Positions 8,443-17,434 of a DNA stretch of 64,000 nucleotides are shown in pieces (positions within the stretch are counted from its first letter, which is position 1; every line of letters starts with the position of its first letter). The translations under genes were made by a program, and so were the position numbers. The DNA is from Plectonema cf. radiosum LEGE 06105. Lineage in GTDB: Bacteria > Cyanobacteriota > Cyanobacteriia > Cyanobacteriales > Nostocaceae. A model generated the notes under the pieces. The model made no database searches. It saw nothing but the letters and a program-made list of their open reading frames with translations, and was not told the origin of the DNA. The stretch is from positions 22,691 through 86,690 of the forward strand of contig NZ_JADEWL010000017.1 in assembly GCF_015207665.1 (NCBI RefSeq). The letters run 5' to 3'.

Positions 8443-10296
8443 TTAGTATTCCAACCCCCGATTCTTTTTCTTGTCAGTTTCTTTTTGCTGCACCCTTTGA
8501 AGCTGCAAACGCTCCAATAGTTCTAAATTCCAATCCTCTGCTTTCGGGTGCGCTATGGTTGTCTGCGGTAGTAATTCTTTTATAGCTCGTACAGTAGAGC
8601 GTCCCGCCGAGTCGTTATCGTAGGCAGCGGTAATAGCTCTCACTTCTTTAAGAAATTCTAACGGTAGACTTTTGGGACTATCCACCGCTATATACATGGT
8701 TCTTTCAGACGGCATACCTCCACGTTCACTTACCCCAATCTTGGCGCACGAGAGCGCTTCAATAGGAGATTTACAAAGGACTACTTTTTGTATTTCATCC
8801 CCTGGCTTACCACCCAAATGGAAGTAGAACCATCCCTCTCTCCGTTTTGAATTGGGTGCGTATCCCATAAACGAATTATTTTCTCCCCGCGTCCCCCGTA
8901 AAAATGCGCCTTTTAACGTCGTTTCTTCATTTCTATATTGCGTTTCCACTCCCACCGTCAGCTCGCGCATTGTAAAGACGGCATTTTGCTGTTCATCAGC
9001 ATATAGCCATCCCTTTTGGTTAAGTCCAATGATAAAGTTTTCAGGTAATCCGCGTTTCTTTACCAAATAATCTTGTACGGATAGCCACTTTGATTCATCC
9101 GGGGTTGGTGGCTCAAAACTTGGTGCGGGTTCTTCTTGGGCAATTTTAATGGCTTGTTTTTCTACCAAAGCTTTGCTAGCACGCAGCATCCCCTCTTCTC
9201 CAAATTGGTCGTGTAACCAAGCAACAGAAGACCGAAAATTAGAATTGTTAACGTGCATAACTAAATCAATAGCCCCACCGCCACCTTTTTCTTCTGTAAA
9301 GTCGTACCACTTAGAATCATTAATACTGATAACTCGTCCCAAGCCCTTCCAACGATTTTCTCCAATGTCCGCTTTATTAAGCCCTAGATTCCATGCCACT
9401 TCCTCTAGGGGCAAGTCCCTTAATTTGTCAGCTTGTTGTTTCCAATAAAAGTTCTCAGCTTCTAGTTCAGCTACGCGCTTTTCTAACTGTTGCCGTAATT
9501 TTTCAGAGGCGATCGCCCTTTGCGATGCCCGTCTTTCTAACTCTACAATTCTTTTGTGGTCAGCTAGCTGGTGATTGATGGATTGGATTGTGGGGTTTGC
9601 TTTGATGCGTTCAAATAATTGCTGTGCTGTCTCACCACGTTTGGGTGCCAGTCGGTCTAATTCCAGTGTTAAAGGTTCTTGGTTGACTGCTTGGTAATAT
9701 TCCTTAACCTTAGTGTGAGTGGCTTTGCTGCCCTTCACACCCCTTTCAATTCCCAAATGTGCCAAACATGAAGCATAGCTATCCTGGAGTTTAGACATTT
9801 TAATGCTGGCTTGTCTGCCATCACCCCCAAACATTTCTTTGTGGCTTAGTTGTTTAGTTTTGTCGTTGACTGGAACGATATAAGCGTGGATGTGGGGAGT
9901 AGATTCATCCAAATGTAGTTCAGCCCGAACGCATTTTTCTCCAAAATTTTCTTGCAACCATTTTGTTGAAGCGTTAGCAAAATTCCACATCAATTGATCA
10001 TTCCATTCCCCAGCTTTATCCGGGTTCTCTGGGCGAAAATACTCCGGGGATGCGCTCAAGAAAATTTCGCTGCATAGTACCGCATCTTTACGCGGCTTAT
10101 GTTTAGTATTATCAGCTATTTTGGCTTTTACTATTTCCTCTAAAGACGGGTCATTATTATTTCCAATTAACCGAATATTTTCTTTATAGGGGTCAGCATT
10201 TGGTGTATCTTGTAGACGGGCTGTATGTTTTTCGCTACCGCCCACATTCCCAAAACTTTTTAATTTCCCAACGCGCATGATTGCTAAAGCAGTCAT
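8443..10296 (-). CDS. mobV: MobV-family relaxase fused to primase-like and TOPRIM domains
   Basis: Conjugative relaxase that nicks oriT and starts plasmid transfer, about 617 aa. The start is set at ATG 10296 because the family signature IMRVGKLKSFGNV begins a few residues later. MobV motif III (HLDESTPHIHAYIVP) is near residues 125-140. Residues 260-300 are coiled. The C-terminal half holds a zinc-less primase/DUF3991-like part (YDFTEEKGGGGAIDLV) and a TOPRIM domain (VVLCKSPIEALS, then AAYDNDSAGR near residue 552). Such relaxase-primase fusions can prime the transferred strand. The frame is intact. The putative oriT lies just upstream. Confidence 0.88.
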   Translation of the reverse strand: MTALAIMRVGKLKSFGNVGGSEKHTARLQDTPNADPYKENIRLIGNNNDPSLEEIVKAKIADNTKHKPRKDAVLCSEIFLSASPEYFRPENPDKAGEWNDQLMWNFANASTKWLQENFGEKCVRAELHLDESTPHIHAYIVPVNDKTKQLSHKEMFGGDGRQASIKMSKLQDSYASCLAHLGIERGVKGSKATHTKVKEYYQAVNQEPLTLELDRLAPKRGETAQQLFERIKANPTIQSINHQLADHKRIVELERRASQRAIASEKLRQQLEKRVAELEAENFYWKQQADKLRDLPLEEVAWNLGLNKADIGENRWKGLGRVISINDSKWYDFTEEKGGGGAIDLVMHVNNSNFRSSVAWLHDQFGEEGMLRASKALVEKQAIKIAQEEPAPSFEPPTPDESKWLSVQDYLVKKRGLPENFIIGLNQKGWLYADEQQNAVFTMRELTVGVETQYRNEETTLKGAFLRGTRGENNSFMGYAPNSKRREGWFYFHLGGKPGDEIQKVVLCKSPIEALSCAKIGVSERGGMPSERTMYIAVDSPKSLPLEFLKEVRAITAAYDNDSAGRSTVRAIKELLPQTTIAHPKAEDWNLELLERLQLQRVQQKETDKKKNRGLEY

Positions 10297-10335
10297 TGAA
10301 AAACCCCACCAACAACGAGTGTATGACAAGCCCCG

Positions 10336-10372
10336 TAGGGCGTTCGCGAAGCGTGTCCGAAGGACTCACGCA
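10336..10372. repeat. Small dispersed palindromic repeat
   Basis: A GTTCGCGAAGCGTGTCC segment followed by GAAGGACTCACGC. It shares the GTTCGCG...GCGT-TCC-GAAGGA layout with copies inside the tRNA-Pro gene (25971) and the m5C methyltransferase gene (46238). It matches the very small mobile repeats described in Nostoc genomes. Confidence 0.6.
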
Positions 10373-10443
10373 ACTTCTGTGTCCGAGAGAGCGTACAGCG
10401 AGCGAGGATGGGCGCAGCCCACCCCCCCCTGGGGCGCAGAAGT

Positions 10444-10471
10444 GAAGTGAGTCCACTTCGATTATAACGAA
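10444..10471. other. oriT: Candidate origin of transfer
   Basis: Two adjacent inverted repeats lie about 150 bp upstream of the relaxase start: GAAGTG-AGTC-CACTTC (10444-10459) and TTCG-ATTATAA-CGAA (10457-10471). MobV relaxases usually act at an inverted repeat just upstream of their gene, and nothing else in this noncoding stretch fits better. The nick site cannot be read from the sequence. Confidence 0.4.
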
Positions 10472-10723
10472 GCTGCTCGAAATTGCTTTTGGGGGTAGGC
10501 GGAACGAGTAATATTGGGGGAATATCTTGGGAGTACGAGAGGAGTAGCGCAATCCCGCGTACTATCAGTTAACTTGGTTGGGGCGAGACGTTTATTTTAA
10601 TTTATTAAAAGCTAAGAAATCCCTAATTTAATTATTTTTAAAAATAGCAGAAGATTGAAATAACGATAAAGCTGTTTCTCGACAAGAAGTTACGCGCTAG
10701 CATTCAACATCATTACCATCAAA

Positions 10724-10885
10724 TTATTTTAATTTATATGCAACAGTTGAACCGAGAATAGTCGCATTCAACAATTCTTTTCCATTTTTGTTTATGTAGA
10801 CTACCTGCTCTTCTCCATCTTCTTTTTCTTCAATGAATGCAGCTACTCCGCTTTTAGAATCAAAACGGATTTTTATTTTTTCCAT
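10724..10885 (-). CDS. Small hypothetical protein (53 aa)
   Basis: ATG at 10885 to TAA at 10724. The product begins MEKIKIRFDSKSGVAAF and reads as a compact beta-rich protein with an acidic middle (EEKEDGEEQ). No family is recognised. GAGAAAT lies just before the start as a weak ribosome-binding site. Coding is suggested by balanced composition and codon use similar to neighbours. Confidence 0.5.
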   Translation of the reverse strand: MEKIKIRFDSKSGVAAFIEEKEDGEEQVVYINKNGKELLNATILGSTVAYKLK

Positions 10886-10906
10886 TTCTCTACTTCACAA
10901 TATATG

Positions 10907-11073
10907 ATACGTCTGGTGTAAATTAAATTTTAGCAGGCAGTTATAGATTGGAAAGTTTGAACATCAATTCCAAACTACCGATATTTTTTATGAGGAAAGA
11001 TTTTTGATGATAAGCTTGGTAACTTTCATCTTCTATCTTTTCCTCTCTTTTTCCTAATTCACACCAGACGTAT
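10907..11073. mobile_element. MITE-like element with 19-bp inverted ends
   Basis: ATACGTCTGGTGTAAATTA at 10907-10925 is the inverted copy, with one mismatch, of the sequence at 11055-11073. The 167-bp span has no open frame. A clear target duplication was not found, so it could be a decayed element or a long stem-loop. Confidence 0.55.
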
Positions 11074-11171
11074 TTTGCAATTGTAGTTTAAACGGGACTC
11101 TTAACTCGTTCTTAATAGTGGCAATAAATTTGTAGCCATATAATGATATTTTGTTGGCGAGACAAACCCTA

Positions 11172-11858
11172 ATGAATACTAATCAATTTGAAATAAAGTC
11201 GCTATCTGCTAAAGCACCAGCTAATGTTCAAGAAACATCAGAAGGTTTTTTATTGCGGAATAATGAAGACATTAAGCGACAACAGGGGAATATCATCAGT
11301 AGGCTGATTGGTGGATTGATTTTAATTTCTTTTATAGCTATTTTTGTATTTTTCTTTTGGTGGTTTTTTTTATTAATTGCTATAGCTTCTATTTTATTTA
11401 ATAAAAACTTCAGAAATCAAGTTAAAAATTATCTTGTCGCTCAATTTCGTCTTTTCCCAGCAGAAGTCCTATTATCTACTTATCCCTTACGTTTAGGGGA
11501 AGAATGTAATTTGACTTTTCGTCGTCGTTTCAAAGGAAATCTGAAAACAAAGCAACCAGAACAATTAACCTTCAAGATAGCTTGTGTGGAGCGAGTCGAG
11601 TATAAGAAAGGAACTGATACAGAAATAGAGGTTCATACGATTTGGGAATCTCAACCTCAATTCCATTCTGTACCGACAGATGTTGATATATTTTCATTCA
11701 AAACAATTTTTACGGTACCGAATGACCTTCCTCCTTCTTTTGAAGGTAAGAATAATCAAATTCGCTGGATTTTCTTAGTTGAGCAAAATATTTCAGGGGT
11801 TTTCGAGCGTATTAATTCTAGTTTTGTCTTTATTGTTGACCCGGTATTAGTAAAATGA
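11172..11858 (+). CDS. Membrane protein with a cytosolic arrestin-like domain
   Basis: 228 aa from ATG 11172; an upstream TTG in frame is less likely. Residues 40-80 contain two strongly hydrophobic helices with many Phe/Trp (FFFWWFFLLIAI). The C-terminal 140 residues have the arrestin/Spo0M-like pattern of beta strands ending in TVPNDLPPSFEGKNN and IRWIFLVEQN. The stop overlaps the next start (ATGA), so it is the first gene of a coupled three-gene operon. Function is not known. The context suggests a membrane anchor for a complex with the second arrestin-like protein and the ATPase. Confidence 0.65.
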   Translation: MNTNQFEIKSLSAKAPANVQETSEGFLLRNNEDIKRQQGNIISRLIGGLILISFIAIFVFFFWWFFLLIAIASILFNKNFRNQVKNYLVAQFRLFPAEVLLSTYPLRLGEECNLTFRRRFKGNLKTKQPEQLTFKIACVERVEYKKGTDTEIEVHTIWESQPQFHSVPTDVDIFSFKTIFTVPNDLPPSFEGKNNQIRWIFLVEQNISGVFERINSSFVFIVDPVLVK

Positions 11859-12208
11859 TTAATTTTTATCTCAATTCGGATTCGCTCGAAGTCGGAAGTG
11901 AATTGACTGGAAGCTGTATTTGGACACCCGATACACAAAACAAAGAGAAGCCACTAAAACTGACAATTGGTTATAGAACCGAAGGACGGGGAGACGTAGA
12001 TAAGCAAACGCTTTTTGAAACGGAACTTAAACTTTCAGAGCGCACTTATTTTAGGTGTAAAATTCCGATGGCAGGACCAATATCATACGACGGTCAATTA
12101 ATAAGAATTATCTGGGAAATTGCAGTTACTCGCTCAAAATGGTTTGGACGGAATGATATCGTAAAAAACCAAGTATTTCGGGTCATTCCTCGACAGGGTA
12201 ATCTTTAA
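11855..12208 (+). CDS. Small arrestin-like protein
   Basis: 117 aa, beta-rich, starting MINFYLNSDSLEVGSELTGS. The strand pattern and the pair FRCKIPMAGPISYDGQ...IRIIWEIAV mirror the LPPSFEG...IRWIFLV region of the preceding protein, suggesting that both share a fold and may pair. It overlaps the previous gene by four bases and its stop is directly followed by the next ATG. No catalytic residues are evident. Operon position gives the only functional hint. Confidence 0.6.
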   Translation: MINFYLNSDSLEVGSELTGSCIWTPDTQNKEKPLKLTIGYRTEGRGDVDKQTLFETELKLSERTYFRCKIPMAGPISYDGQLIRIIWEIAVTRSKWFGRNDIVKNQVFRVIPRQGNL

Positions 12209-12832
12209 ATGTCTTATTGTGACCCTTATCATCGACTCGGATTGCGACGTAACCCTTTCATTGCACCCGATGATTTAGAAATTCCTCCCGAACGTTGGTT
12301 AGATTTTGGCTTTTCTCAACCACCTCCCATCCAAAAACGATTATTTTGGCAAGTAATCGGTGAAAAAGGAGCAGGTAAAACTTCGCACCTTCTACATTGG
12401 AAGCAACAAACGGGGGGTGTATATTATTATTGTCAACCGGGATGGAAACGATGTTCATTACCACCAGTCGCTAAAATCGTTTATTGGGATGAAGCAAACC
12501 GTATTCCCTTACCGCTATTGCTGACTAGTTTATTGCGATCGCGTTGTATTAATGCAACCATTGTCGCAGGAACTCACGATAATTTAGCTGAATTCGCCAG
12601 TTTATTTGGCTTTGAAATTAAAAATATTACATTATCTACCCTCTGCGTTGAGAATCTGTTGCAGTGGGTAAAAAAGTTGATAGAAGCAGAGCGACTTTCC
12701 CCTTCAATACCCATTAGCTTAGAATTAACTACCGATAATGCCAGAGAAATTGTTGCAGAATCTCAAGGTTCTTGGCGAAAAGCAGCAACTTATCTACATA
12801 TTTGGGTTGCTCGGATAGCAAAAGATTCTTGA
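12209..12832 (+). CDS. P-loop ATPase of the arrestin-like operon
   Basis: 207 aa ATPase. Walker A is GEKGAGKTS near residues 51-59 and a Walker B-like VYWDEANR is near 91-98, followed by an AAA-like helical lid. ATG 12209 directly abuts the previous stop. The N-terminal GLRRNPFIAPDD resembles short ATPases of the AAA/ExeA type. With two arrestin-like proteins upstream it forms a compact unit that I do not recognise as any named system. Confidence 0.65.
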   Translation: MSYCDPYHRLGLRRNPFIAPDDLEIPPERWLDFGFSQPPPIQKRLFWQVIGEKGAGKTSHLLHWKQQTGGVYYYCQPGWKRCSLPPVAKIVYWDEANRIPLPLLLTSLLRSRCINATIVAGTHDNLAEFASLFGFEIKNITLSTLCVENLLQWVKKLIEAERLSPSIPISLELTTDNAREIVAESQGSWRKAATYLHIWVARIAKDS

Positions 12833-12912
12833 AATCGAATCAATCTAACCGCCGCCATTTTTACAAGCCAAAAGAAACCCGGTTTCTCATCGCTTACTGA
12901 CTGGCATTTTTT

Positions 12913-12930
12913 AGTCCATTTTAATGGACT
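12913..12930. terminator. Probable bidirectional terminator
   Basis: AGTCCATT-TT-AATGGACT is a perfect eight-base-pair hairpin flanked by T-rich DNA. It lies between the convergent ends of the ATPase operon and the minus-strand gene at 12995. A second weaker hairpin (AGGGGCT...AGTCCCT) follows. Confidence 0.55.
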
Positions 12931-12994
12931 TATGCTCTTAGACAGGGGCTAAAAGTCCCTGGCTAAATTAAACTTGATAAAATATATAAAAGTA

Positions 12995-13354
12995 TTACTT
13001 AGCTCTTTTAGCTTTAAACGTAGAACTATCGCCTAAGTGCAATTTAATAAATCCTTCTACCTGCCTTACATTTATCAATTGCATCCAGCCACTACCGCTC
13101 GCTTCATCCATTTCGTCCTGACCTTCCCACGTAAAAGCAAAACGTTCGGAGACTCCCGATTTTTCTAAATCCCCATCAAGACTCCCACTAACAAGCCCAA
13201 ACTGGAAATCTCCCTGCTTATCCGTTTCAATGCTTACATAGGCTTGTACTTCCATGTTGAAGTAATCTTCATCCCACATTTCCATCTCATAGATGTGCCA
13301 TGTGCCTATAAAAGGATTAGGGGCTTTTGAAGACTTGGATTTTGTTACGCTCAT
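12995..13354 (-). CDS. Conserved hypothetical protein (119 aa)
   Basis: A beta-rich acidic protein with the pattern GTWHIYEMEMWDEDYFNMEV, then WEGQDEMDEASGSGW, and a C-terminal HLGDSSTFKA. I recognise this as a widespread bacterial family of unknown function with a lipocalin-like length. It has no signal peptide. It stands alone, with a 600-bp gene-free region upstream that should contain its promoter. Confidence 0.7.
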   Translation of the reverse strand: MSVTKSKSSKAPNPFIGTWHIYEMEMWDEDYFNMEVQAYVSIETDKQGDFQFGLVSGSLDGDLEKSGVSERFAFTWEGQDEMDEASGSGWMQLINVRQVEGFIKLHLGDSSTFKAKRAK

Positions 13355-13981
13355 GGTTCAATTGTGGAAATGTTAATAAAGTCATATTCTCAGATTGACA
13401 GCGATTGCTGCTAGTACTCACTTGTGAATAAATGGGAGAATTGTCAAAATTATGTTGGTTGAAATAATTGAATACTAAAAGTCTATATATTAATTGTCTA
13501 TAGTTAAAAAGTTAGTACATAAAATATTAGTCGAATAATTTTGCTTCAAACCAAAACTGAGCAAAAAGCGAGGTATAATACTACAAGTGTCCTAAAAGTT
13601 TACCCCACAACCTTTTCAGGCTTATTTCTTCTTATACCGCGCACCTATGCTCGGCATCGGTTTCTGAAAACACTGTGGTTAAAGGATATGTGACAAACTG
13701 TGACAGTTTAAAATATTACTTTTAACTTAGTTTACTTCGTGCTACATTATTACATTGTCAAAGTGTCATACGCATAGTTGCAATTTTGATAAGTCTGTGT
13801 ATGCGATGATTGCTACTTAATGCATCAATAAAATTTGTTTGTGAGATAAATAAGGGGAAAATGCCGCTCATATTTTGCAACCGGATTAGGGGGAAAATGA
13901 AAAGTTTGGGAGTAAAATTATATAGGATTGCCTTCGTCATTTTAATCGTAAATTTTGAAGAGGTAATTGATATTATCACTT
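13355..13981. other. Gene-free region
   Basis: No supported coding sequence; short frames here have no plausible start. It holds a tandem-like TGTGACAAACTGTGACAG near 13690, an imperfect inverted pair CGCATA/TATGCG near 13770-13810, and a -10-like TATAAT at 13574-13579. Probably promoter DNA plus decayed sequence. Confidence 0.5.
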
Positions 13982-14558
13982 CTAATTTGCTTGCTGCTGT
14001 TTTTTAATTGCACGGGCGATAAGGGGAGCTTTCTTTTCTAATCCTTGTAGAGTTAAATCTCCATCCAAATATAATTGATACCATGATTGACGCTGGCGCA
14101 GAACTCGTTCATCATCTCGTAACCGCAACCGTTCCAAGGTAAATTGTGCTTTTTGACGTTGTTGCTCCGGAACTTTATCTGTTAACACTAACTGTAAAGA
14201 AGGAAGCAGAATCTCAAACCAATCTTCTCCTAAATCAAAGGGGTCAAGAACTTGGTCATCAAGCGTACCTTTACAACTATTAATCCAAGCAGAAGCAAAG
14301 CGTAAATTACTCCATTCGTAAGCCAAATTACGATAATTATCGCGGCTAAGATAATGTTCTACCGTACCAACTGGTTCGTACATTACCGAATATGCACAAA
14401 GATTGTTAAACCCATCGGCTAAATTACTTTTAAAAGGCGACCAATAATAAGAAAGTTCCTTTTTTGGGGTCGGGATTTTTTGCCAACCAAGCATTTCCTG
14501 GTTGTCGTGCTTTTTTATCAAAATCTAGTGGTTCTGGTGGAGGTTCAAACGGTATCAT
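13982..14558 (-). pseudogene. HNH-type partner of the AAA ATPase (frameshifted)
   Basis: ATG 14558 opens MIPFEPPPEPLDFDKKARQ and runs to about 14465, where an A6/G4 homopolymer shifts the frame. The rest (YYWSPFKSNLADGFNNLCAY through the stop at 13982) is intact. The motifs EHYLSRDNYRNLAYEWSNLR and FASAWINSCKG belong to the TIGR02646/PtuB-like HNH nucleases that accompany AAA ATPases in Septu and retron defence loci. It starts 7 bp after the ATPase stop, so the two form an operon. The shift may be a base-calling error; without it the protein would be about 190 aa and complete. Confidence 0.7.
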
Positions 14559-14565
14559 TTATATG

Positions 14566-15813
14566 TTAAACCCCCGATAACCCAGCAGAGTTTCTTTTTT
14601 CTGATGTGACTATCCAACGCGCCCAAAATGGGTCATGTCCGGGTAAAAGTCTTTGCAATTCCTGATGAATTTGTGAGTGGGTTCTCAAGTTTTCTGGAAA
14701 AGCATTCAAATCGTCATGACGCATCCAGGCTTCTGCGGCTTCAATTGCATTTTCTGCTTCAAAGGAACGAGCTTGTTTGAGTCCAAAAATTTCTGAGGTT
14801 AACCATCCAACTGTATCCCCTTGTTTTGACCAAGGTATTTCATCTAGGGTAACTTCTCTATCTTCTAATTTGAATAAAAATAATCTATCTTCTTCCTCAT
14901 CAAAATCTGGTTCTAAGGAAGCAAGAACTAGTGGAGAATGAGTAGTTACTAAAGCCTGTATATTTATACTATTTTGCAATTCACGCGCCACATCTAAAAT
15001 AGCTGGTAAAATTACTCTTTGCCATTGGGGATGTAAGTGAGATTCAACTTCATCTATTAATAAAACTATTTGATTTGTTGGACTTTCTTGGCGCAATTCA
15101 GAAGCTTTTTTATGTTCGTACCAAGTCCACACTAGTAGATAAGCTAATCCCAAAATCCGCTTCATTCCAGCAGAAGCTAAAGTTACAGGAACGTTACCAT
15201 AAGGTAGATTAACTGTAGGAATATCGCGCACGTCTTCCACAGACACTCGCGTTGGTTCTCCAATCTCTATCCATTCTTTATGATGAGGTGCAAGTTTTTT
15301 AATAACGTTAGAAAATAGTTTAAATGGATATTTATTGGGTTGATTTTGCCATGTAACCCAATCTTGAATTAAACCATTACAAAGAACTTTACCATTTGAT
15401 TTTAAACCGTTCCAAAGCGTATCTGGATTAAAATTATAAGCATTATCCCGATTACGTGCGGGGTCAAAAACAGAAAAACCACCATCAACGCGCACGTAAA
15501 TAATTACCTCTTTTAATAAGGGAGGCATTTGTAAATTACGCCATTGTTGTTCGGAAAAATCAAATTCACTTTGATATTCTTTTATATTTTTTTCGGTGCT
15601 AACTAGGCTGTTAATTTTTGGGTTTCCTTCTTTATTTCGTTGTGGATAAGCAGGTTGTTCTACCCAGTTTCCACTAAGAACCCACCAAGCAACATCGAGT
15701 AAAAAACTTTTACCCAAACCGTTATCACCTGTAAATATATTGAGTCTATCGGCAAATTCAACATCAAAATGGTCAGCTGGACCAACTTGCTTGAGGTGGA
15801 TTTCTTTTAACAT
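14566..15813 (-). CDS. AAA ATPase of a Septu/retron-effector-like pair
   Basis: 415-residue SMC/ABC-like ATPase. Walker A is TGDNGLGKSFLLD near residues 29-40, the ABC-signature region is LASAGMKRILGLAY, Walker B is VLLIDEVESHLHPQWQ near 250, and the switch histidine is in VTTHSPLVLA. This is the PtuA-like layout of ATPases that guard HNH nucleases against phage. The HNH gene follows 7 bp downstream. No reverse transcriptase is nearby, so it is not a full retron. The frame is intact. Confidence 0.8.
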   Translation of the reverse strand: MLKEIHLKQVGPADHFDVEFADRLNIFTGDNGLGKSFLLDVAWWVLSGNWVEQPAYPQRNKEGNPKINSLVSTEKNIKEYQSEFDFSEQQWRNLQMPPLLKEVIIYVRVDGGFSVFDPARNRDNAYNFNPDTLWNGLKSNGKVLCNGLIQDWVTWQNQPNKYPFKLFSNVIKKLAPHHKEWIEIGEPTRVSVEDVRDIPTVNLPYGNVPVTLASAGMKRILGLAYLLVWTWYEHKKASELRQESPTNQIVLLIDEVESHLHPQWQRVILPAILDVARELQNSINIQALVTTHSPLVLASLEPDFDEEEDRLFLFKLEDREVTLDEIPWSKQGDTVGWLTSEIFGLKQARSFEAENAIEAAEAWMRHDDLNAFPENLRTHSQIHQELQRLLPGHDPFWARWIVTSEKRNSAGLSGV

Positions 15814-15887
15814 TTAACTATCCAAATCTAATATAAACGTGAATCAATTCTACGACAGGGAGGCGAGAGGCAACATTTCTGTTTCAG

Positions 15888-16161
15888 CTAAAAATCAACA
15901 AGTAATTCTACGATATCTTTAACCGCAATATTTCCAACTCTTTTTCCAGATAAATTTAATACGCCAACAGTTGTTTTACCACTAATCCAACTGGCGACTA
16001 TTGTTTTTCGGTTATCACTCACTGCTACAACTTCCCAGCAAGAACTATCAGCAATGGTAAATTGTAAATTCCACAACAGAGCAATGTGGTAACAATTCAA
16101 AACTGTTATCGCTCTTTAATGCTTGACTTTTTAATTGTTGGTGGATTTGTTTATCAGACAT
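15888..16161 (-). pseudogene. Small hypothetical gene with a frameshift
   Basis: GGAGAAGTAATG at 16161 opens MSDKQIHQQLKSQALKSDN, which runs into a stop near 16045. A second frame from about 16100 continues SSCWEVVAVSDNRKTIVASW to the stop at 15888. The full length is not divisible by three, so a one-base shift between 16045 and 16100 is implied. No family is recognised. It is the same strand as the ATPase pair but upstream of it. Confidence 0.5.
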
Positions 16162-16384
16162 TACTTCTCCTACTTATCAACAGCATTTACCGCAACTTTT
16201 ATAAAGGAGAAGCCAAGAATATTCTTTAACAAATAGTATTTAAAATAACTAAAAATAACACAAGTACACTGGAGAACATATTAAAAAATACTATGGTCAG
16301 AAAAAAATCAATAAAATATTAAGTATCTTGACATAGCATTTCAAGTTGTGTTAACCCTGATTAGCTAAAAACCGGAGAATATTC

Positions 16385-16579
16385 ATGTTATCTTGCAAAA
16401 ATACTCAAACCGGAACAACTGTAGTTCTTCTCCAAAGAACAATTCCCGAAATTATAAGAACTTGGAAAAAGAATCCAGACATATTCGTATGTAATGATTG
16501 TGGGGAAACCGTAACAATTAAAAGTTCTCCTACAGAACGGTTCGCTCACAAAAATATAATAGAAATTGTAAATTTCTAA
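16385..16579 (+). CDS. Small hypothetical protein (64 aa)
   Basis: Starts MLSCKNTQTGTTVVLLQRT with GGAGAAT seven bases upstream. It contains one CNDCGETV pair of cysteines that could bind metal with the N-terminal cysteine. Not recognised. It lies just outside the promoter-distal end of the tRNA array. Confidence 0.4.
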   Translation: MLSCKNTQTGTTVVLLQRTIPEIIRTWKKNPDIFVCNDCGETVTIKSSPTERFAHKNIIEIVNF

Positions 16580-16748
16580 AAAAAAGAAGATACTCTTACC
16601 GTTAATAAAGAAGCTATTTCTTCTTAAGGCAACAGCATTGAAACTCATTCCGTAATTATTGTGTATAGACAATCCACCAGGGAGGTACCGCCCCTCCTGT
16701 ATCTGTGTTATCAGCACAGCGCTTCACTTTTTGGCTTCTGGTGGTAAA

Positions 16749-16834
16749 GGAAGATGGAGGAGTCGAACCCCTACGACATCGCTGCGGTACTCTGGTGTTC
16801 AAAGCCAGTTGCTCTCCCATGAGCAGCATCTTCC
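16749..16834 (-). tRNA. tRNA-Ser(UGA)
   Basis: Acceptor arms GGAAGAT/ATCTTCC, anticodon loop TTTGAAC, and a long class II variable arm. One mismatch each in the anticodon and T stems. It is the last gene of the array and overlaps the 3' end of the HNH reading frame. Confidence 0.8.
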
Positions 16835-17322
16835 GCAATTCTGAGAGTTTGGTCATCAATCTTTTCTAATTTGATTAAGCCGCGAGTAACTTCAGCATGG
16901 TGATTAGGACATATAGCAAACATATTTCCAACAACGTAATCTCCATCGTTTTTGCCTTCAATTAAACGGTGAATGTCGTATGTACGATTGTAGTTACATC
17001 CCTCAACCATGCAAGAATCAAAATGAAAAGTATTGACCAGAACTGCAAGATTCCTACGTGATTTATTACCCCAGGAATCATTACTGTATGAAATACCCCT
17101 TCGCCCTCTATTTGAGCAAGTACGACTACAATAATTGCTTGTTTTCTTTTGAGGTATAAATAGTTCACCACAACTTTTACAATTCCTTTGCCGTAGATTA
17201 CCTCGATGTGTATTCATACAACTGATAGAGCAATAGTGAAAGCGGTACTTAATTAATTGCCCTGGTCTTCTATATATAGAAGTCTGACATGCCGAGCAAA
17301 CTGTATTTGGTTTTCTTCCCAT
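16771..17322 (-). CDS. HNH endonuclease-like protein inside the tRNA array
   Basis: 183 aa with three zinc-type cysteine pairs: CSACQTSIY, CKSCGELFI and the HNH-like core CNYNRTYDIHRLIEGKN...CPNHHAEVTRG near residues 110-150. Homing-type HNH proteins of this kind often recognise structured or conserved genes. It sits on the same strand between tRNA-His and tRNA-Ser. Its last 20 codons are read from the tRNA-Ser gene, so the natural stop may have been lost or the overlap is recent. It may be a selfish endonuclease that spread in the array; that is inference. Confidence 0.7.
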   Translation of the reverse strand: MGRKPNTVCSACQTSIYRRPGQLIKYRFHYCSISCMNTHRGNLRQRNCKSCGELFIPQKKTSNYCSRTCSNRGRRGISYSNDSWGNKSRRNLAVLVNTFHFDSCMVEGCNYNRTYDIHRLIEGKNDGDYVVGNMFAICPNHHAEVTRGLIKLEKIDDQTLRIAEDAAHGRATGFEHQSTAAMS

Positions 17323-17434
17323 ACCGTGAAATGAAAAACATTAACGTACAGTACTAGAATACTGGAAACTACTTAGGTTTTGAAATCAAAAACTAATTAG
17401 TTTCTTCGTCCATGCCGGACAGCTTCCATGAAGG

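Noticed and set aside
13982..15813. Complete retron
   Set aside because: The ATPase-HNH pair resembles retron effectors, but no reverse transcriptase or msr-msd hairpin is nearby. The same holds for 43859-45962.
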